DNA of 20,709 bases from Chitinophagaceae bacterium (GTDB lineage: Bacteria > Bacteroidota > Bacteroidia > Chitinophagales > Chitinophagaceae), in contig JANXWM010000642.1 of assembly GCA_025351145.1 (NCBI GenBank), positions 1 to 20,709 on the forward strand, given 5' to 3'. Positions 1 through 6,947 of the stretch are shown here, piece by piece. The notes below the pieces were generated by a model. That model was given only the letters and a program-made list of their open reading frames with translations. It ran no database searches and had not been told where the DNA came from. The position numbers and the translations under genes are program-made. Position 1 is the stretch's first letter. Every line of letters begins with the position of its first letter.

Positions 1-1044
1 GATTATGCAGCGTATCTCTCCAAGCTGCTCGATGATACTGCCGTTGAAAACGGGTACGATGTAAAAGATTACCATCATCACCAGATCACTAAGGATCCTT
101 TACCAAAAGAAAATCTCCTGCTGCATATTGTAATACCTGCCGGCAGCAGTTTTTCATTAAAATACTGGTATGCTGTAAAACTGCCTTCTATATTTAAGAA
201 ATATAAAATTGCCAAAGTGCTTTGCCTTTATGGAACATGCACATCTTCCAATGTTGAGCAAATGCTTGTTTTTCCAGGCACAGAATTACTGCAGTTCAAT
301 AAAAAAATGTTGTTGTGGCAGCAATTTGCTTCAAAGCGTTTGCATAAAAGTATCGGGGCTGCGAAACAAATTATTACCTACTCACAGCATCCAAAAAAAT
401 TACTTGAAGCTGCTGCTGCAAAAACTATTGTATTGCCCTACACTGTAAACGAAATATTCAAGTCACTTGAATGGCATGATAAACTTTACATCAAAAGCAG
501 GTTTGCAGAGAATAAAGAATATTTTATTGCAGTGCTTGGCGATAGCGATGAAAAAAGCTTTACTGAGTTACTAAAAGCATTTTCAAAGTTTAAAAAATGG
601 CAGCAGAGCAGCATGCAGTTGATACTGCTGCCAAAAGAAGAAGCCTTTACCAATATCATCTACGAAAAGCTTGATACCTACAAGTACCGCGACGATGTTA
701 AACTCGTAAACGATGCTGACAAAAAAGAAACTGCTGATCTAATGGCTTCCGCTTATGCATTCCTGCATATTGCCACACAGGATGCAGACCTGCTCGCAGT
801 TACAGCAGCATTGCAATGCGGCACACCTGTATTGGCATTTTATACAGAAAGCCTTGCCGAGTATTGCGGAGATGCTGCCATATTAGTTAAAGAACCGGGT
901 TACGAAGCGTTTGGTGATCAGTTAACGCAGCTTTACAAAAACGAAACCCTAAGAAGCGAGATGTGCACAGCCGCCTTAAAAAGCGCAGAAGCGCTAAAGC
1001 AAAAAGAACATGCAGCAGTTTTATGGCAGCAGCTTAATACATAG
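1..1044 (+). CDS. Glycosyltransferase, GT-B fold, group 1-like (5' end missing)
   Basis: The frame is open from the first base, so the start lies outside the window; at least 347 residues are present. The C-terminal half looks like the donor-binding domain of GT4/group 1 glycosyltransferases. After an alternating beta/alpha region (about residues 175-260 of the visible part) comes ALQCGTPVLAFYTESLAEYCGDAA, split here as ALQCGTPVLAFY then TESLAEYCGDAA, which matches the family pattern EAxxCGTPV...GG..E...GDAA. The second acidic residue of the E-x7-E motif is kept (SLAEYCG), but the first is replaced by alanine or threonine, so the enzyme may be divergent or have altered donor use. The substrate cannot be told; cell-surface polysaccharide or lipid glycosylation is the usual role. 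A good -7 promoter box follows the gene, so the next gene is probably transcribed separately. Confidence 0.72.
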   Translation, partial: DYAAYLSKLLDDTAVENGYDVKDYHHHQITKDPLPKENLLLHIVIPAGSSFSLKYWYAVKLPSIFKKYKIAKVLCLYGTCTSSNVEQMLVFPGTELLQFNKKMLLWQQFASKRLHKSIGAAKQIITYSQHPKKLLEAAAAKTIVLPYTVNEIFKSLEWHDKLYIKSRFAENKEYFIAVLGDSDEKSFTELLKAFSKFKKWQQSSMQLILLPKEEAFTNIIYEKLDTYKYRDDVKLVNDADKKETADLMASAYAFLHIATQDADLLAVTAALQCGTPVLAFYTESLAEYCGDAAILVKEPGYEAFGDQLTQLYKNETLRSEMCTAALKSAEALKQKEHAAVLWQQLNT

Positions 1045-1073
1045 AGGGCATTTTACTGCTTAATCAATTCAAT

Positions 1074-1081
1074 TACATTTG
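1074..1081 (+). promoter_or_regulatory. Bacteroidota -7 promoter box before gldC
   Basis: TACATTTG is a perfect match to the Bacteroidota -7 consensus TAnnTTTG, 23 bp before the gldC ATG. A clear -33 TTTG is not seen at the expected distance; a TTTTA stretch near 1050 is the closest. It would drive gldC-yqeY-cvpA. Confidence 0.5.
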
Positions 1082-1104
1082 CATCCTTTTAATTTTTTAT
1101 TTTT

Positions 1105-1449
1105 ATGCATACATCAACAATTACGATTGACGTTCATTTAGACAAGGATAAAGTTCCTGATCAAATCAACTGGAAAGCAGACAGCAGTTCTGCTGAAGAA
1201 ACACAACGTGCAAAAGCAATGATGCTTGCATTTTGGGATGGCGCAGAAAAAAGTGCACTGCGCATTGATCTGTGGACAAAAGATATGATGGTAGATGAAA
1301 TGGCCGATTTCTTTTATCAAACCATTATGTCAATGGCAGATACTTATAAACGTGCTACCAACAACCAGCAGCAGGTAGACGATATGAAAAAATTCGCCAA
1401 AGATTTTTACAATAAATTCCGCGAACAGCAGTTGAAAGAAAACAAGTAA
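1105..1449 (+). CDS. gldC: Gliding motility protein GldC
   Basis: The 114-residue product matches GldC in length and in its recognisable blocks: an N-terminal TITIDVHLDKDKVPDQINWKA segment (given here as TITIDVHLDKDK and VPDQINWKA), a central MMLAFWDGAEKSALRIDLWTKDM region, and a C-terminal MADTYKRAT...MKKFAKDFYNKF helix. No signal peptide or membrane segment is seen, so it is cytoplasmic or peripheral. In Flavobacterium johnsoniae GldC is one of the Gld proteins tied to gliding; mutants keep partial motility, and many non-gliding Bacteroidota keep the gene, so its presence does not prove gliding. The ATG sits 24 bp after a perfect TAnnTTTG box. The gene is 35 bp before the YqeY gene and likely cotranscribed with it. 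Confidence 0.88.
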   Translation: MHTSTITIDVHLDKDKVPDQINWKADSSSAEETQRAKAMMLAFWDGAEKSALRIDLWTKDMMVDEMADFFYQTIMSMADTYKRATNNQQQVDDMKKFAKDFYNKFREQQLKENK

Positions 1450-1484
1450 CTGCAAACCACAAACTTCAAACTACAAACTTTTTT

Positions 1485-1937
1485 ATGAGCTTAGAACTAC
1501 AGGTAATGACCGAAATGAAAGATGCCATGAAAGCCAAAGCAGAAGGCACTTTGCGTGGGCTCCGCGCTATTAAAGCAGAAATCATTAAAGCAAAAACAGA
1601 GCCCGGCGCACACGGCGAAATAAGCGCAGAGACTGAACAGAAAATGTTGCAGAAAATGATGAAGCAACGCAAAGATTCTTTAGAAATTTACCAGCAGCAA
1701 AACCGCGAAGACCTTGCACAAAAGGAACTGGAAGAAATGGCAGTCATCGAAAAGTTTATGCCCAAGCAAATGAGTGAAGCTGAACTTAAAGATGCTGTTG
1801 CAAAGATCATAGCAGAAGTGGGCGCATCATCGCCCGCCGATATGGGAAAAGTAATGGGCGTTGCTACAAAACAGCTCGCCGGAAAAACAGATGGCAAAGC
1901 AATATCTGCTGCCGTAAAAGAGTTATTGAGTAAATAA
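1485..1937 (+). CDS. GatB/YqeY domain-containing protein
   Basis: A 150-residue, lysine- and glutamate-rich, helical protein with the YqeY family layout. The N-terminal part holds EMKDAMKAK...LRGLRAIKAEIIKAK, the middle has KQRKDSLEIYQQQNREDL, and the C-terminal half has EKFMPKQMSEAELKDAV followed by SPADMGKVMGVATKQLAGK and a final KAISAAVKELL. That C-terminal part resembles the tail domain of GatB, the tRNA-dependent amidotransferase subunit, so a link to tRNA or aminoacyl-tRNA binding is often suggested; the true function is not settled. It lies 35 bp after gldC and 7 bp before cvpA, which suggests one transcript. The ATG at 1485 is the only sensible start. Confidence 0.9.
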   Translation: MSLELQVMTEMKDAMKAKAEGTLRGLRAIKAEIIKAKTEPGAHGEISAETEQKMLQKMMKQRKDSLEIYQQQNREDLAQKELEEMAVIEKFMPKQMSEAELKDAVAKIIAEVGASSPADMGKVMGVATKQLAGKTDGKAISAAVKELLSK

Positions 1938-1944
1938 AATAATA

Positions 1945-2481
1945 ATGGCTATCGACATTATTTTTTTGGTGCTCCTTGCTATGGCTGCCTTCAAAGGCTT
2001 TCGCCGTGGTTTTATTGTGGCCATATTTTCTTTCCTTGCCATTGTTATCGGGCTTGCAGCAGCCATAAAATTTTCGGTGCTTGTGTCAGCATGGCTTCAG
2101 GGTAATATAAATATTGGTGCACAATGGCTGCCCTTTATTTCTTTTGCCGCAGTAATGATTGCTGTAATTATTCTCGTAAGATGGATCGCTAATATTCTGC
2201 AGGCAAGCGTAGAACTTGTGCTGCTTGGATGGCTCAATAAACTCGGCGGAATTGTTTTATATGCGCTCCTGTACAGCATGGTATACAGCGTAATTTTATT
2301 CTACGCCACACAAATGAATATCCTTAAGCCCGAAACAATACAATCTTCTCAAACATACGCCATCATTGAACCCTGGGGGCCTAAAGTTGTTGAAATGATT
2401 GGCAGCATCATCCCCGTTTTTAAAGACATGTTTAAAGACCTCGAAAACTTTTTTGGTACAATATCTCAAAAGGCTGCATAG
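1945..2481 (+). CDS. CvpA family membrane protein
   Basis: The 178-residue product is strongly hydrophobic, with about four predicted membrane segments: residues 2-20, 24-48, 63-83 and 100-122. The opening MAIDIIFLVLLAMAAFKGFRRGF is typical of the CvpA (colicin V production) family, where a positively charged FKGFRRGF loop follows the first helix. The C-terminal 50 residues are more polar. CvpA proteins are inner-membrane proteins linked to envelope homeostasis; the precise biochemical role is not known. The start is 7 bp after the YqeY stop, so translation is probably coupled within one operon. The gene is followed after 19 bp by palindromic element A rather than by a simple hairpin terminator. 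Confidence 0.85.
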   Translation: MAIDIIFLVLLAMAAFKGFRRGFIVAIFSFLAIVIGLAAAIKFSVLVSAWLQGNINIGAQWLPFISFAAVMIAVIILVRWIANILQASVELVLLGWLNKLGGIVLYALLYSMVYSVILFYATQMNILKPETIQSSQTYAIIEPWGPKVVEMIGSIIPVFKDMFKDLENFFGTISQKAA

Positions 2482-2500
2482 TAAAACACTATAAGTTTTA

Positions 2501-2708
2501 TGAGCCGGGCATGAAGTATTTCATGGCATCGCCTCTTGCGTCGCACTCTTGTACGGTTGGAATATAATTGAGCACGCGAAGATTGAAGCGTAACTTGCCT
2601 TACATGCTTTTACATAATTTAAACAACGTTGCACAATGCCGAACAGCTTTATACAGCACAAGAGTGCGACGCAAGTAAAGCTTCATAGCAATAAAAAAGA
2701 CCGGTTCA
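2501..2708. repeat. Palindromic intergenic element, copy A (complete)
   Basis: Left end TGAGCCG (2501-2507), core TTGCGTCGCACTCTTGTAC (2536-2554), 101 bp centre (2555-2655), inverse core with one mismatch (2656-2674), right end CGGTTCA (2702-2708). The two cores could pair as a 19-bp stem. The same architecture recurs in copies B to E of this window. The left half also holds a small hairpin, CATGAA (2510-2515) with TTCATG (2520-2525). It fills the space between the converging cvpA and fasciclin genes. Confidence 0.85.
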
Positions 2709-2738
2709 AAAAAGTTTTGCAACTTCTTTAAACCAGTC
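2693..2738 (-). terminator. Intrinsic terminator of the fasciclin gene
   Basis: In the minus-strand transcript the arms at 2738-2721 and 2716-2699 form an 18-bp stem, with three G-U wobbles, closed by a 4-base loop (2717-2720). It is followed by a U-run from the A-tract at 2693-2698. It lies 46 bp past the fasciclin stop. The far arm overlaps the right end of repeat element A. Confidence 0.85.
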
Positions 2739-2783
2739 CCTTTAATTCAGCCTCACTTTTTATTCACTTAAATTTTCTGCAAA

Positions 2784-3341
2784 TTATTTAGGCATAACTA
2801 CAGTGTCAATCACATGTATTACACCATTGCTCTGGTAAACATCTTTAATGGTAACCATTGCCATTCCGCCTTTCTCATCTGTAAGCATTACATGCCCTTT
2901 CATGATAGAGAATTTTAATTCGCCGCCCTGCACTGTTTTTGCTGTGTAACTTCCGCCGCCTTTCTTAATCATATCCATCAGCATTTTGCTGTCAATTTTA
3001 CCTGCAACAACATGATAGGTAAGTATAGAAGTAAGCATAGCTTTGTTCTCTGGCTTAAGCAAAGTCTCAACAGTACCTTTTGGTAATTTATTAAATGCTT
3101 CATTGGTTGGTGCAAATACCGTGAACGGTCCTGCGCTTGACAATGTTTCAACAAGACCTGCAGCTTTTACAGCAGCAACCAGCGTGGTGTGGTCTTTTGA
3201 ATTAACCGCATTTTCAATAATGTTTTTAGAAGGCAGCATTGGCGCACCGCCTACTGTTACTGCTTTTTCCTGCGCATGTACAGATGCAAACATGAAAGCA
3301 GAAGCTGCCATAATACTAAACGATTTCAAGAACTTTTTCAT
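2784..3341 (-). CDS. Secreted fasciclin (FAS1) domain protein
   Basis: A 185-residue protein starting with a clear Sec signal peptide (MKKFLKSFSIMAASAFMFASVHAQ, in parts: charged MKKFLK, hydrophobic core, AxA-type VHAQ end). One FAS1 domain fills the rest, about residues 42-185. Its hallmarks are the H1-like block GPFTVFAPTNEAFNKLP, the LTSILTYHVVAGKI block and the final GVIHVIDTVVMPK block; the middle YH is present. FAS1 domains are adhesion or ligand-binding modules in secreted and surface proteins. In bacteria single-domain forms are common and of unclear ligand. A TTG codon nine bases upstream could extend the frame, but the ATG at 3341 gives the proper signal peptide. It is transcribed alone on the minus strand, diverging from the amidase gene and ending in a strong terminator. 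Confidence 0.9.
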   Translation of the reverse strand: MKKFLKSFSIMAASAFMFASVHAQEKAVTVGGAPMLPSKNIIENAVNSKDHTTLVAAVKAAGLVETLSSAGPFTVFAPTNEAFNKLPKGTVETLLKPENKAMLTSILTYHVVAGKIDSKMLMDMIKKGGGSYTAKTVQGGELKFSIMKGHVMLTDEKGGMAMVTIKDVYQSNGVIHVIDTVVMPK

Positions 3342-3472
3342 ACAATTCAATTTTGATTTTTGTTTTAAATTTTTTGATACAACAGTTACGTTGCACGGGT
3401 CTGTTTGGTTCTGTTTGGTTCAATAAAAAAATGTTAATGGATTTTTTTACAGTCGTAAAAGATTGAAGAGAA

Positions 3473-3480
3473 TAGTTTTG
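3473..3480 (+). promoter_or_regulatory. Putative -7 promoter box before the amidase gene
   Basis: TAGTTTTG matches the TAnnTTTG consensus. The expected transcription start, about 3487, lies downstream of the in-frame TTG at 3463, which argues that translation begins at the ATG at 3520. Confidence 0.42.
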
Positions 3481-3519
3481 GAAGCTAATATTGTAATGCA
3501 GCTTTATTATCTTCATTGC

Positions 3520-4695
3520 ATGAAACGGATTTTATTTTTACTCACTATAATCACTGCACAAAAAATCTTTGCACAGGATGCGGTGCAGCGTTACTGGTAT
3601 GGCCGTTCATCAGGTAAATTGCCCGAGATAGGTTACAGCCTTGGCGAAGACAGGCTGGGCAGCGCCAAGATGGGCTACATTGATACAGGCATCGTGTTAA
3701 AAATTAGTGACTCTGCCGATAAGCGTTATAAAATACAGTTATCAAAATTTCATTCGGCTTACATTGCCAAAGCCGACGTGGTAAGGGATTCAGCGTTTGT
3801 ATTAAAACCATTTTATCTCACCAGTAACTACAAAGCCATTGGCGGTAAAGACAGTTACGATACGCTCTATATCAACACAACCGAAAAGCTGCCTTACAAG
3901 AGCTGGATGGAAATAAATCCCTCGAAGATCATCATTGAATTATACGGTGTGCAGAGCAATACAAGCTGGATTACACAAAACATTTCATCGCTTAAGGAAA
4001 TAAAAAATCTTTACTACAGCCAAACCGAAGATGATGTGGTGCAGGTAACCATAGAACTGCAGCACAAACAGCACTGGGGTTATACCATTCATTATGCAGG
4101 CACCCGTTTAATGGTGCTCGTAAAAAGGCAGCCACCGGTACTCAATATTCAAAAATTAAAGATCGCCATTGATGCAGGCCACGGCGGTACCAATACCGGC
4201 GCAGCAGGCAATACAACCGGTATTGCCGAAAAAAATTACACACTTCTTTTCGCCAACGCCCTGCAGAAATACCTGAAAACAAAAGGCGTAAAAAATGTGA
4301 TCATGACGCGTACAACCGATACCACCATCGGCAATACCGACCGTGTGTTGTGGTTGCAGCAACAGCAGCCCGACCTGCTCATCAGTTTGCACCTGAATTC
4401 TTCGGCAGATACTTCTGTAAACGGCTCCAGCACTTATTATAAGCAGATCGGTTTCCGGCCATTAAGTGTGGCAATACTTAAACAAATGTTGTCCGCCAAA
4501 ATGAATGAATATGGCAACGTGGGCAATTTTAATTTCCTGCTCAACCAGCCAATAGATTTCCCCAATACTTTATTAGAGATCGCTTTCCTCAGTAACTTGC
4601 GCGACGAGAAAAAGGCCGGTTCAGCGAAATTTCAAAATCTTACTGCCGCCAAAGTATATGCCGGTATTGTAGATTTTTTAAACCAGAGTAAATAA
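3520..4695 (+). CDS. N-acetylmuramoyl-L-alanine amidase (Amidase_3)
   Basis: A 391-residue zinc hydrolase that would cut the bond between N-acetylmuramic acid and L-alanine of peptidoglycan. A signal peptide (MKRILFLLTIITAQKIFAQ, residues 1-19) sends it to the periplasm. The catalytic domain is C-terminal, about residues 212-390. The expected zinc ligands are H221 (in IDAGHGG), E237 (in AEKNYTL) and H291 (in ISLHLNS), and the catalytic glutamate is E353 (in LLEIAFLSN). The N-terminal 200 residues are beta-rich and resemble the AMIN-like regions that target such amidases to the septum, but that is inference. In-frame TTG (3463) and ATG (3496) codons lie upstream; the 3520 ATG is chosen because it begins the signal peptide. 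The Dabb gene follows after 21 bp. Confidence 0.92.
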   Translation: MKRILFLLTIITAQKIFAQDAVQRYWYGRSSGKLPEIGYSLGEDRLGSAKMGYIDTGIVLKISDSADKRYKIQLSKFHSAYIAKADVVRDSAFVLKPFYLTSNYKAIGGKDSYDTLYINTTEKLPYKSWMEINPSKIIIELYGVQSNTSWITQNISSLKEIKNLYYSQTEDDVVQVTIELQHKQHWGYTIHYAGTRLMVLVKRQPPVLNIQKLKIAIDAGHGGTNTGAAGNTTGIAEKNYTLLFANALQKYLKTKGVKNVIMTRTTDTTIGNTDRVLWLQQQQPDLLISLHLNSSADTSVNGSSTYYKQIGFRPLSVAILKQMLSAKMNEYGNVGNFNFLLNQPIDFPNTLLEIAFLSNLRDEKKAGSAKFQNLTAAKVYAGIVDFLNQSK

Positions 4696-4716
4696 AAATT
4701 CATAAATAAAACAATC

Positions 4717-5034
4717 ATGCAACTCAACAACATTTTTATCCATCATGTGTATTTCTGGCTAAACAATCCAAACAGCGCCGAAGACCGCGCAGCTTTAATT
4801 GCAGGCCTTACAAAACTTTCTTCTGCAGCATCTATCCGCGACTTTCATATAGGCATACCCGCCGCAACCAACCGCGATGTAATCGACGTTTCTTATTCCA
4901 TTTCCTGGTTGCTGCTTTTCAAAAATAAAGAAGACCAGGACAGCTACCAGGTAGATCCCATTCACCTCAACTTTGTAAAGGAATGTTCGCATCTCTGGAG
5001 TAAAGTAACCGTGTACGACACCATAGATATTTAG
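4717..5034 (+). CDS. Dabb (stress-responsive A/B barrel) domain protein
   Basis: A 105-residue cytoplasmic protein with the dimeric alpha/beta-barrel Dabb pattern. It opens with FIHHVYFWLNNPNSAEDRAAL (in parts: FIHHVYFWLNN then SAEDRAAL), continues with an alpha-helix to LSSAASIRDFHIGIPA, and ends with the WLLLFKNKEDQDSYQVDPIH block containing the usual paired H near the C-terminus. Members are small ferredoxin-like homodimers of varied and often unknown function. It starts 21 bp after the amidase stop and may share its transcript. Nineteen base pairs after its stop begins palindromic element B, and no ordinary terminator is seen. Confidence 0.85.
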   Translation: MQLNNIFIHHVYFWLNNPNSAEDRAALIAGLTKLSSAASIRDFHIGIPAATNRDVIDVSYSISWLLLFKNKEDQDSYQVDPIHLNFVKECSHLWSKVTVYDTIDI

Positions 5035-5053
5035 CCGAATCAATTCAATATTA

Positions 5054-5260
5054 TGAGCCAGGCTTAAGCTCTCCGTGGCATCACCTCTTGCGTCGCACTC
5101 TTGTACGGTTGGATTATGACTGAGCTTTTATCTAAGCGTAGTTTTAAGTGAACGTCAGCTAAAAATTGTATCATTTGTTCTTCGCTCTGCCGCTCCTTCA
5201 TCTGAAAGTACAAGAGTGCAATGCAAGAAAAGCTTCATAGTACTACTGGTCTATGGCTCA
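5054..5260. repeat. Palindromic intergenic element, copy B (complete, 207 bp)
   Basis: The cleanest copy: TGAGCCA (5054-5060), 27 bp, TTGCGTCGCACTCTTGTAC (5088-5106), 101 bp, inverse core with two mismatches (5208-5226), 27 bp, TGGCTCA (5254-5260). Both halves have exactly the same spacing, so the whole unit is symmetric. No open reading frame of note lies inside. It occupies most of the 331-bp gap between the Dabb and ParA genes. Confidence 0.88.
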
Positions 5261-5365
5261 AAAGCATGACAATTAAAATCAGTGGTGGGCTTTACTGGCG
5301 TGCGGTTTCAAAAACTTTCTCTGTCCTAAAACTTGCTTGCAATAAATGTTTTGTATATTTATTTT

Positions 5366-6103
5366 ATGGTATCAATAGCTCTATACAATATGAAAGGCGG
5401 GGTAGGCAAAACCGCTGCTACTGTAAACCTTGCCTACCTGGCGGCTGCCAGCGGACTGAAAACACTTGTGTGGGATATTGACCCGCAGGGTTCTTCTTCG
5501 TTTTACCTGAATGTGGAAGCGGTTACCAAAAATGAAAGTAAGAAACTGCTTACCGATGAAATGAATATAAAGGATGCGGTGCAGGATTCGGCATTTGAAA
5601 ACCTGTGGGTAATACCGGCAGATCTTTCGGCCCGCAATGCCGACCTGGTGCTGGACGATATGAAACAAAGCAAAAAAAAACTGAAAAGTTTGTTGGGCGG
5701 CCTTAAACAGTTTGACATGGTAATACTTGATTGCCCGCCCGGCATTTCGCTGCTGCATGAGAATGTGTTTAATGCCGTGGATTGGGTGCTGATGCCGAAT
5801 ATACCAACCACTCTATCTATCCGCTCTTACGAAACGGTAGAAAATTATTTTAAGGAAAACGGTTTTGATGCAGGGAAGATCAAATGTTTTTTCAGTATGG
5901 TTGACCACCGCAAAAACCTGCATCACGAAGTAATGCAGCAGTTTTACAAGGATAAAATATTTTTCAAAAATTATATCCCCTATTTAAGTGATGTAGAAAA
6001 AATGGGTACACACCAGCAACCCGTTTTTGAATTTGCTAACAGTAGCTATGCAGCACAGTGCTACCGCGATTTGTGGGCCGAAATAAAAAAGACCTGTTTA
6101 TAA
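5366..6103 (+). CDS. ParA family ATPase, orphan
   Basis: A 245-residue P-loop ATPase of the ParA/MinD group. Visible motifs are the deviant Walker A KGGVGKT (residues 10-16, with the signature lysine K10), the Walker A' block VWDIDPQG (about 35-42) and the Walker B block VILDCPPG near residue 118. Family members form ATP-dependent dimers that position plasmids, chromosome regions, chemoreceptors or other cargo on the nucleoid. No ParB, centromere-like repeat array or replication gene is next to it, so the cargo is unknown and chromosome segregation should not be assumed. The ATG at 5366 is chosen; a TTG at 5333 in frame would add 11 residues not seen in the family. The esterase gene follows after 70 bp. 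Confidence 0.88.
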   Translation: MVSIALYNMKGGVGKTAATVNLAYLAAASGLKTLVWDIDPQGSSSFYLNVEAVTKNESKKLLTDEMNIKDAVQDSAFENLWVIPADLSARNADLVLDDMKQSKKKLKSLLGGLKQFDMVILDCPPGISLLHENVFNAVDWVLMPNIPTTLSIRSYETVENYFKENGFDAGKIKCFFSMVDHRKNLHHEVMQQFYKDKIFFKNYIPYLSDVEKMGTHQQPVFEFANSSYAAQCYRDLWAEIKKTCL

Positions 6104-6173
6104 ACTTCAACAAAAAACTTTCAGTTTCTGTGCGTGCAGAACATTGAAAACTAACCTCAAAATAAATTCGAAT

Positions 6174-6905
6174 ATGAGAAGAGAACTCACTTCATGGTAC
6201 AGTCCCGCATTGGGGAAAGAAATGCCCATTGCATCTTATGGGCATTATGGATTTGCGCTGTTGCTTATACCAACAGCGGCGGCAGATTATTTAGAGTATG
6301 AACGCTTTCAAATGATGGATGCTTTGGCACCATTGATCGATTCCGGTAAGATGAGGGTGTTCAGCATCGACAGTATTAACACAGAAAGCTGGATGAACAA
6401 TGAAATGCTGCCGCATCATAAAGCGATACGCCAGAACCAGTTTAATGAGTATGTTTTTAATGAAGTAATCCCTTTTATTAGAAACAGCACCAGCCAGGAA
6501 ACTTTTGTATATACAAGTGGCGCGTCTTTTGGAGCATTGCATGCGATGAACCTGTTTTTGAAGAAGCCTGATCTTATCAATGGCGTTATAAGCATGAGCG
6601 GCGTGTATGATCTTACTGAATATACAAAAGGTCACTGGGATGACCAGGTATATTTTAACAGCCCCATTCACTATATCCCCAACCTGAACGATGGCTGGTA
6701 CATTGATAAAATAAAAGCATCAAACCACATTCATATTTATACCGGCAGTGGCGATTATGAAGATCCTGAAGCGAACAAAAGATTTTCGCATGTGTTATGG
6801 GATAAAGGCATTTGGCATGACCTTGATGTTTGGGGGCCGGATATTAAACACGACTGGCCCACATGGAGGTCGATGCTGCCGCATATTATAAGCACAAAAT
6901 TTTAA
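6174..6905 (+). CDS. Putative esterase, alpha/beta hydrolase (esterase D-like)
   Basis: A 243-residue hydrolase without signal peptide, so probably cytoplasmic. The nucleophile elbow is G-A-S118-F-G. The likely acid is D194 or D197 in GSGDYEDP, and the likely catalytic histidine is H226 in KHDWPTW. The order and spacing fit the putative esterase family that includes esterase D and Fes-like enzymes. Conserved context such as SFGALHAMNLFLKKPDLINGV and MSGVYDL is typical of that family. The true substrate cannot be told from sequence. An in-frame TTG at 6144 lies upstream, but the ATG at 6174 (MRRELTSWYSPALGKEM) is the expected start. An intrinsic terminator follows 7 bp after the stop. Confidence 0.85.
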   Translation: MRRELTSWYSPALGKEMPIASYGHYGFALLLIPTAAADYLEYERFQMMDALAPLIDSGKMRVFSIDSINTESWMNNEMLPHHKAIRQNQFNEYVFNEVIPFIRNSTSQETFVYTSGASFGALHAMNLFLKKPDLINGVISMSGVYDLTEYTKGHWDDQVYFNSPIHYIPNLNDGWYIDKIKASNHIHIYTGSGDYEDPEANKRFSHVLWDKGIWHDLDVWGPDIKHDWPTWRSMLPHIISTKF

Positions 6906-6912
6906 ATTAATC

Positions 6913-6938
6913 ATCCCCGCCCGATGCGGGGATTTTTT
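6913..6938 (+). terminator. Intrinsic terminator after the esterase gene
   Basis: ATCCCCGC (6913-6920), loop CCGAT, GCGGGGAT (6926-6933), then a T-run to 6938: a perfect 8-bp GC-rich stem with U-tail. It ends only 9 bp before the ATG of the AsmA-like gene. Confidence 0.9.
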
Positions 6939-6947
6939 CTTATCAGC

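Noticed and set aside
209..448. 79-residue frame overlapping the glycosyltransferase
   Set aside because: Out-of-frame shadow of a gene that is open from the first base with family motifs.
3401..3420. Two tandem copies of CTGTTTGGTT upstream of the fasciclin gene
   Set aside because: Only two 10-bp copies; could be an operator or slippage, with no further support.
5221..5481. Plus-strand 86-residue frame
   Set aside because: It starts inside repeat element B and runs out of frame into the ParA gene, whose motifs are unmistakable.
6924..6947. Upstream ATG of the AsmA-like gene
   Set aside because: It lies within the loop and 3' arm of the terminator hairpin, and the added residues do not fit the family start.
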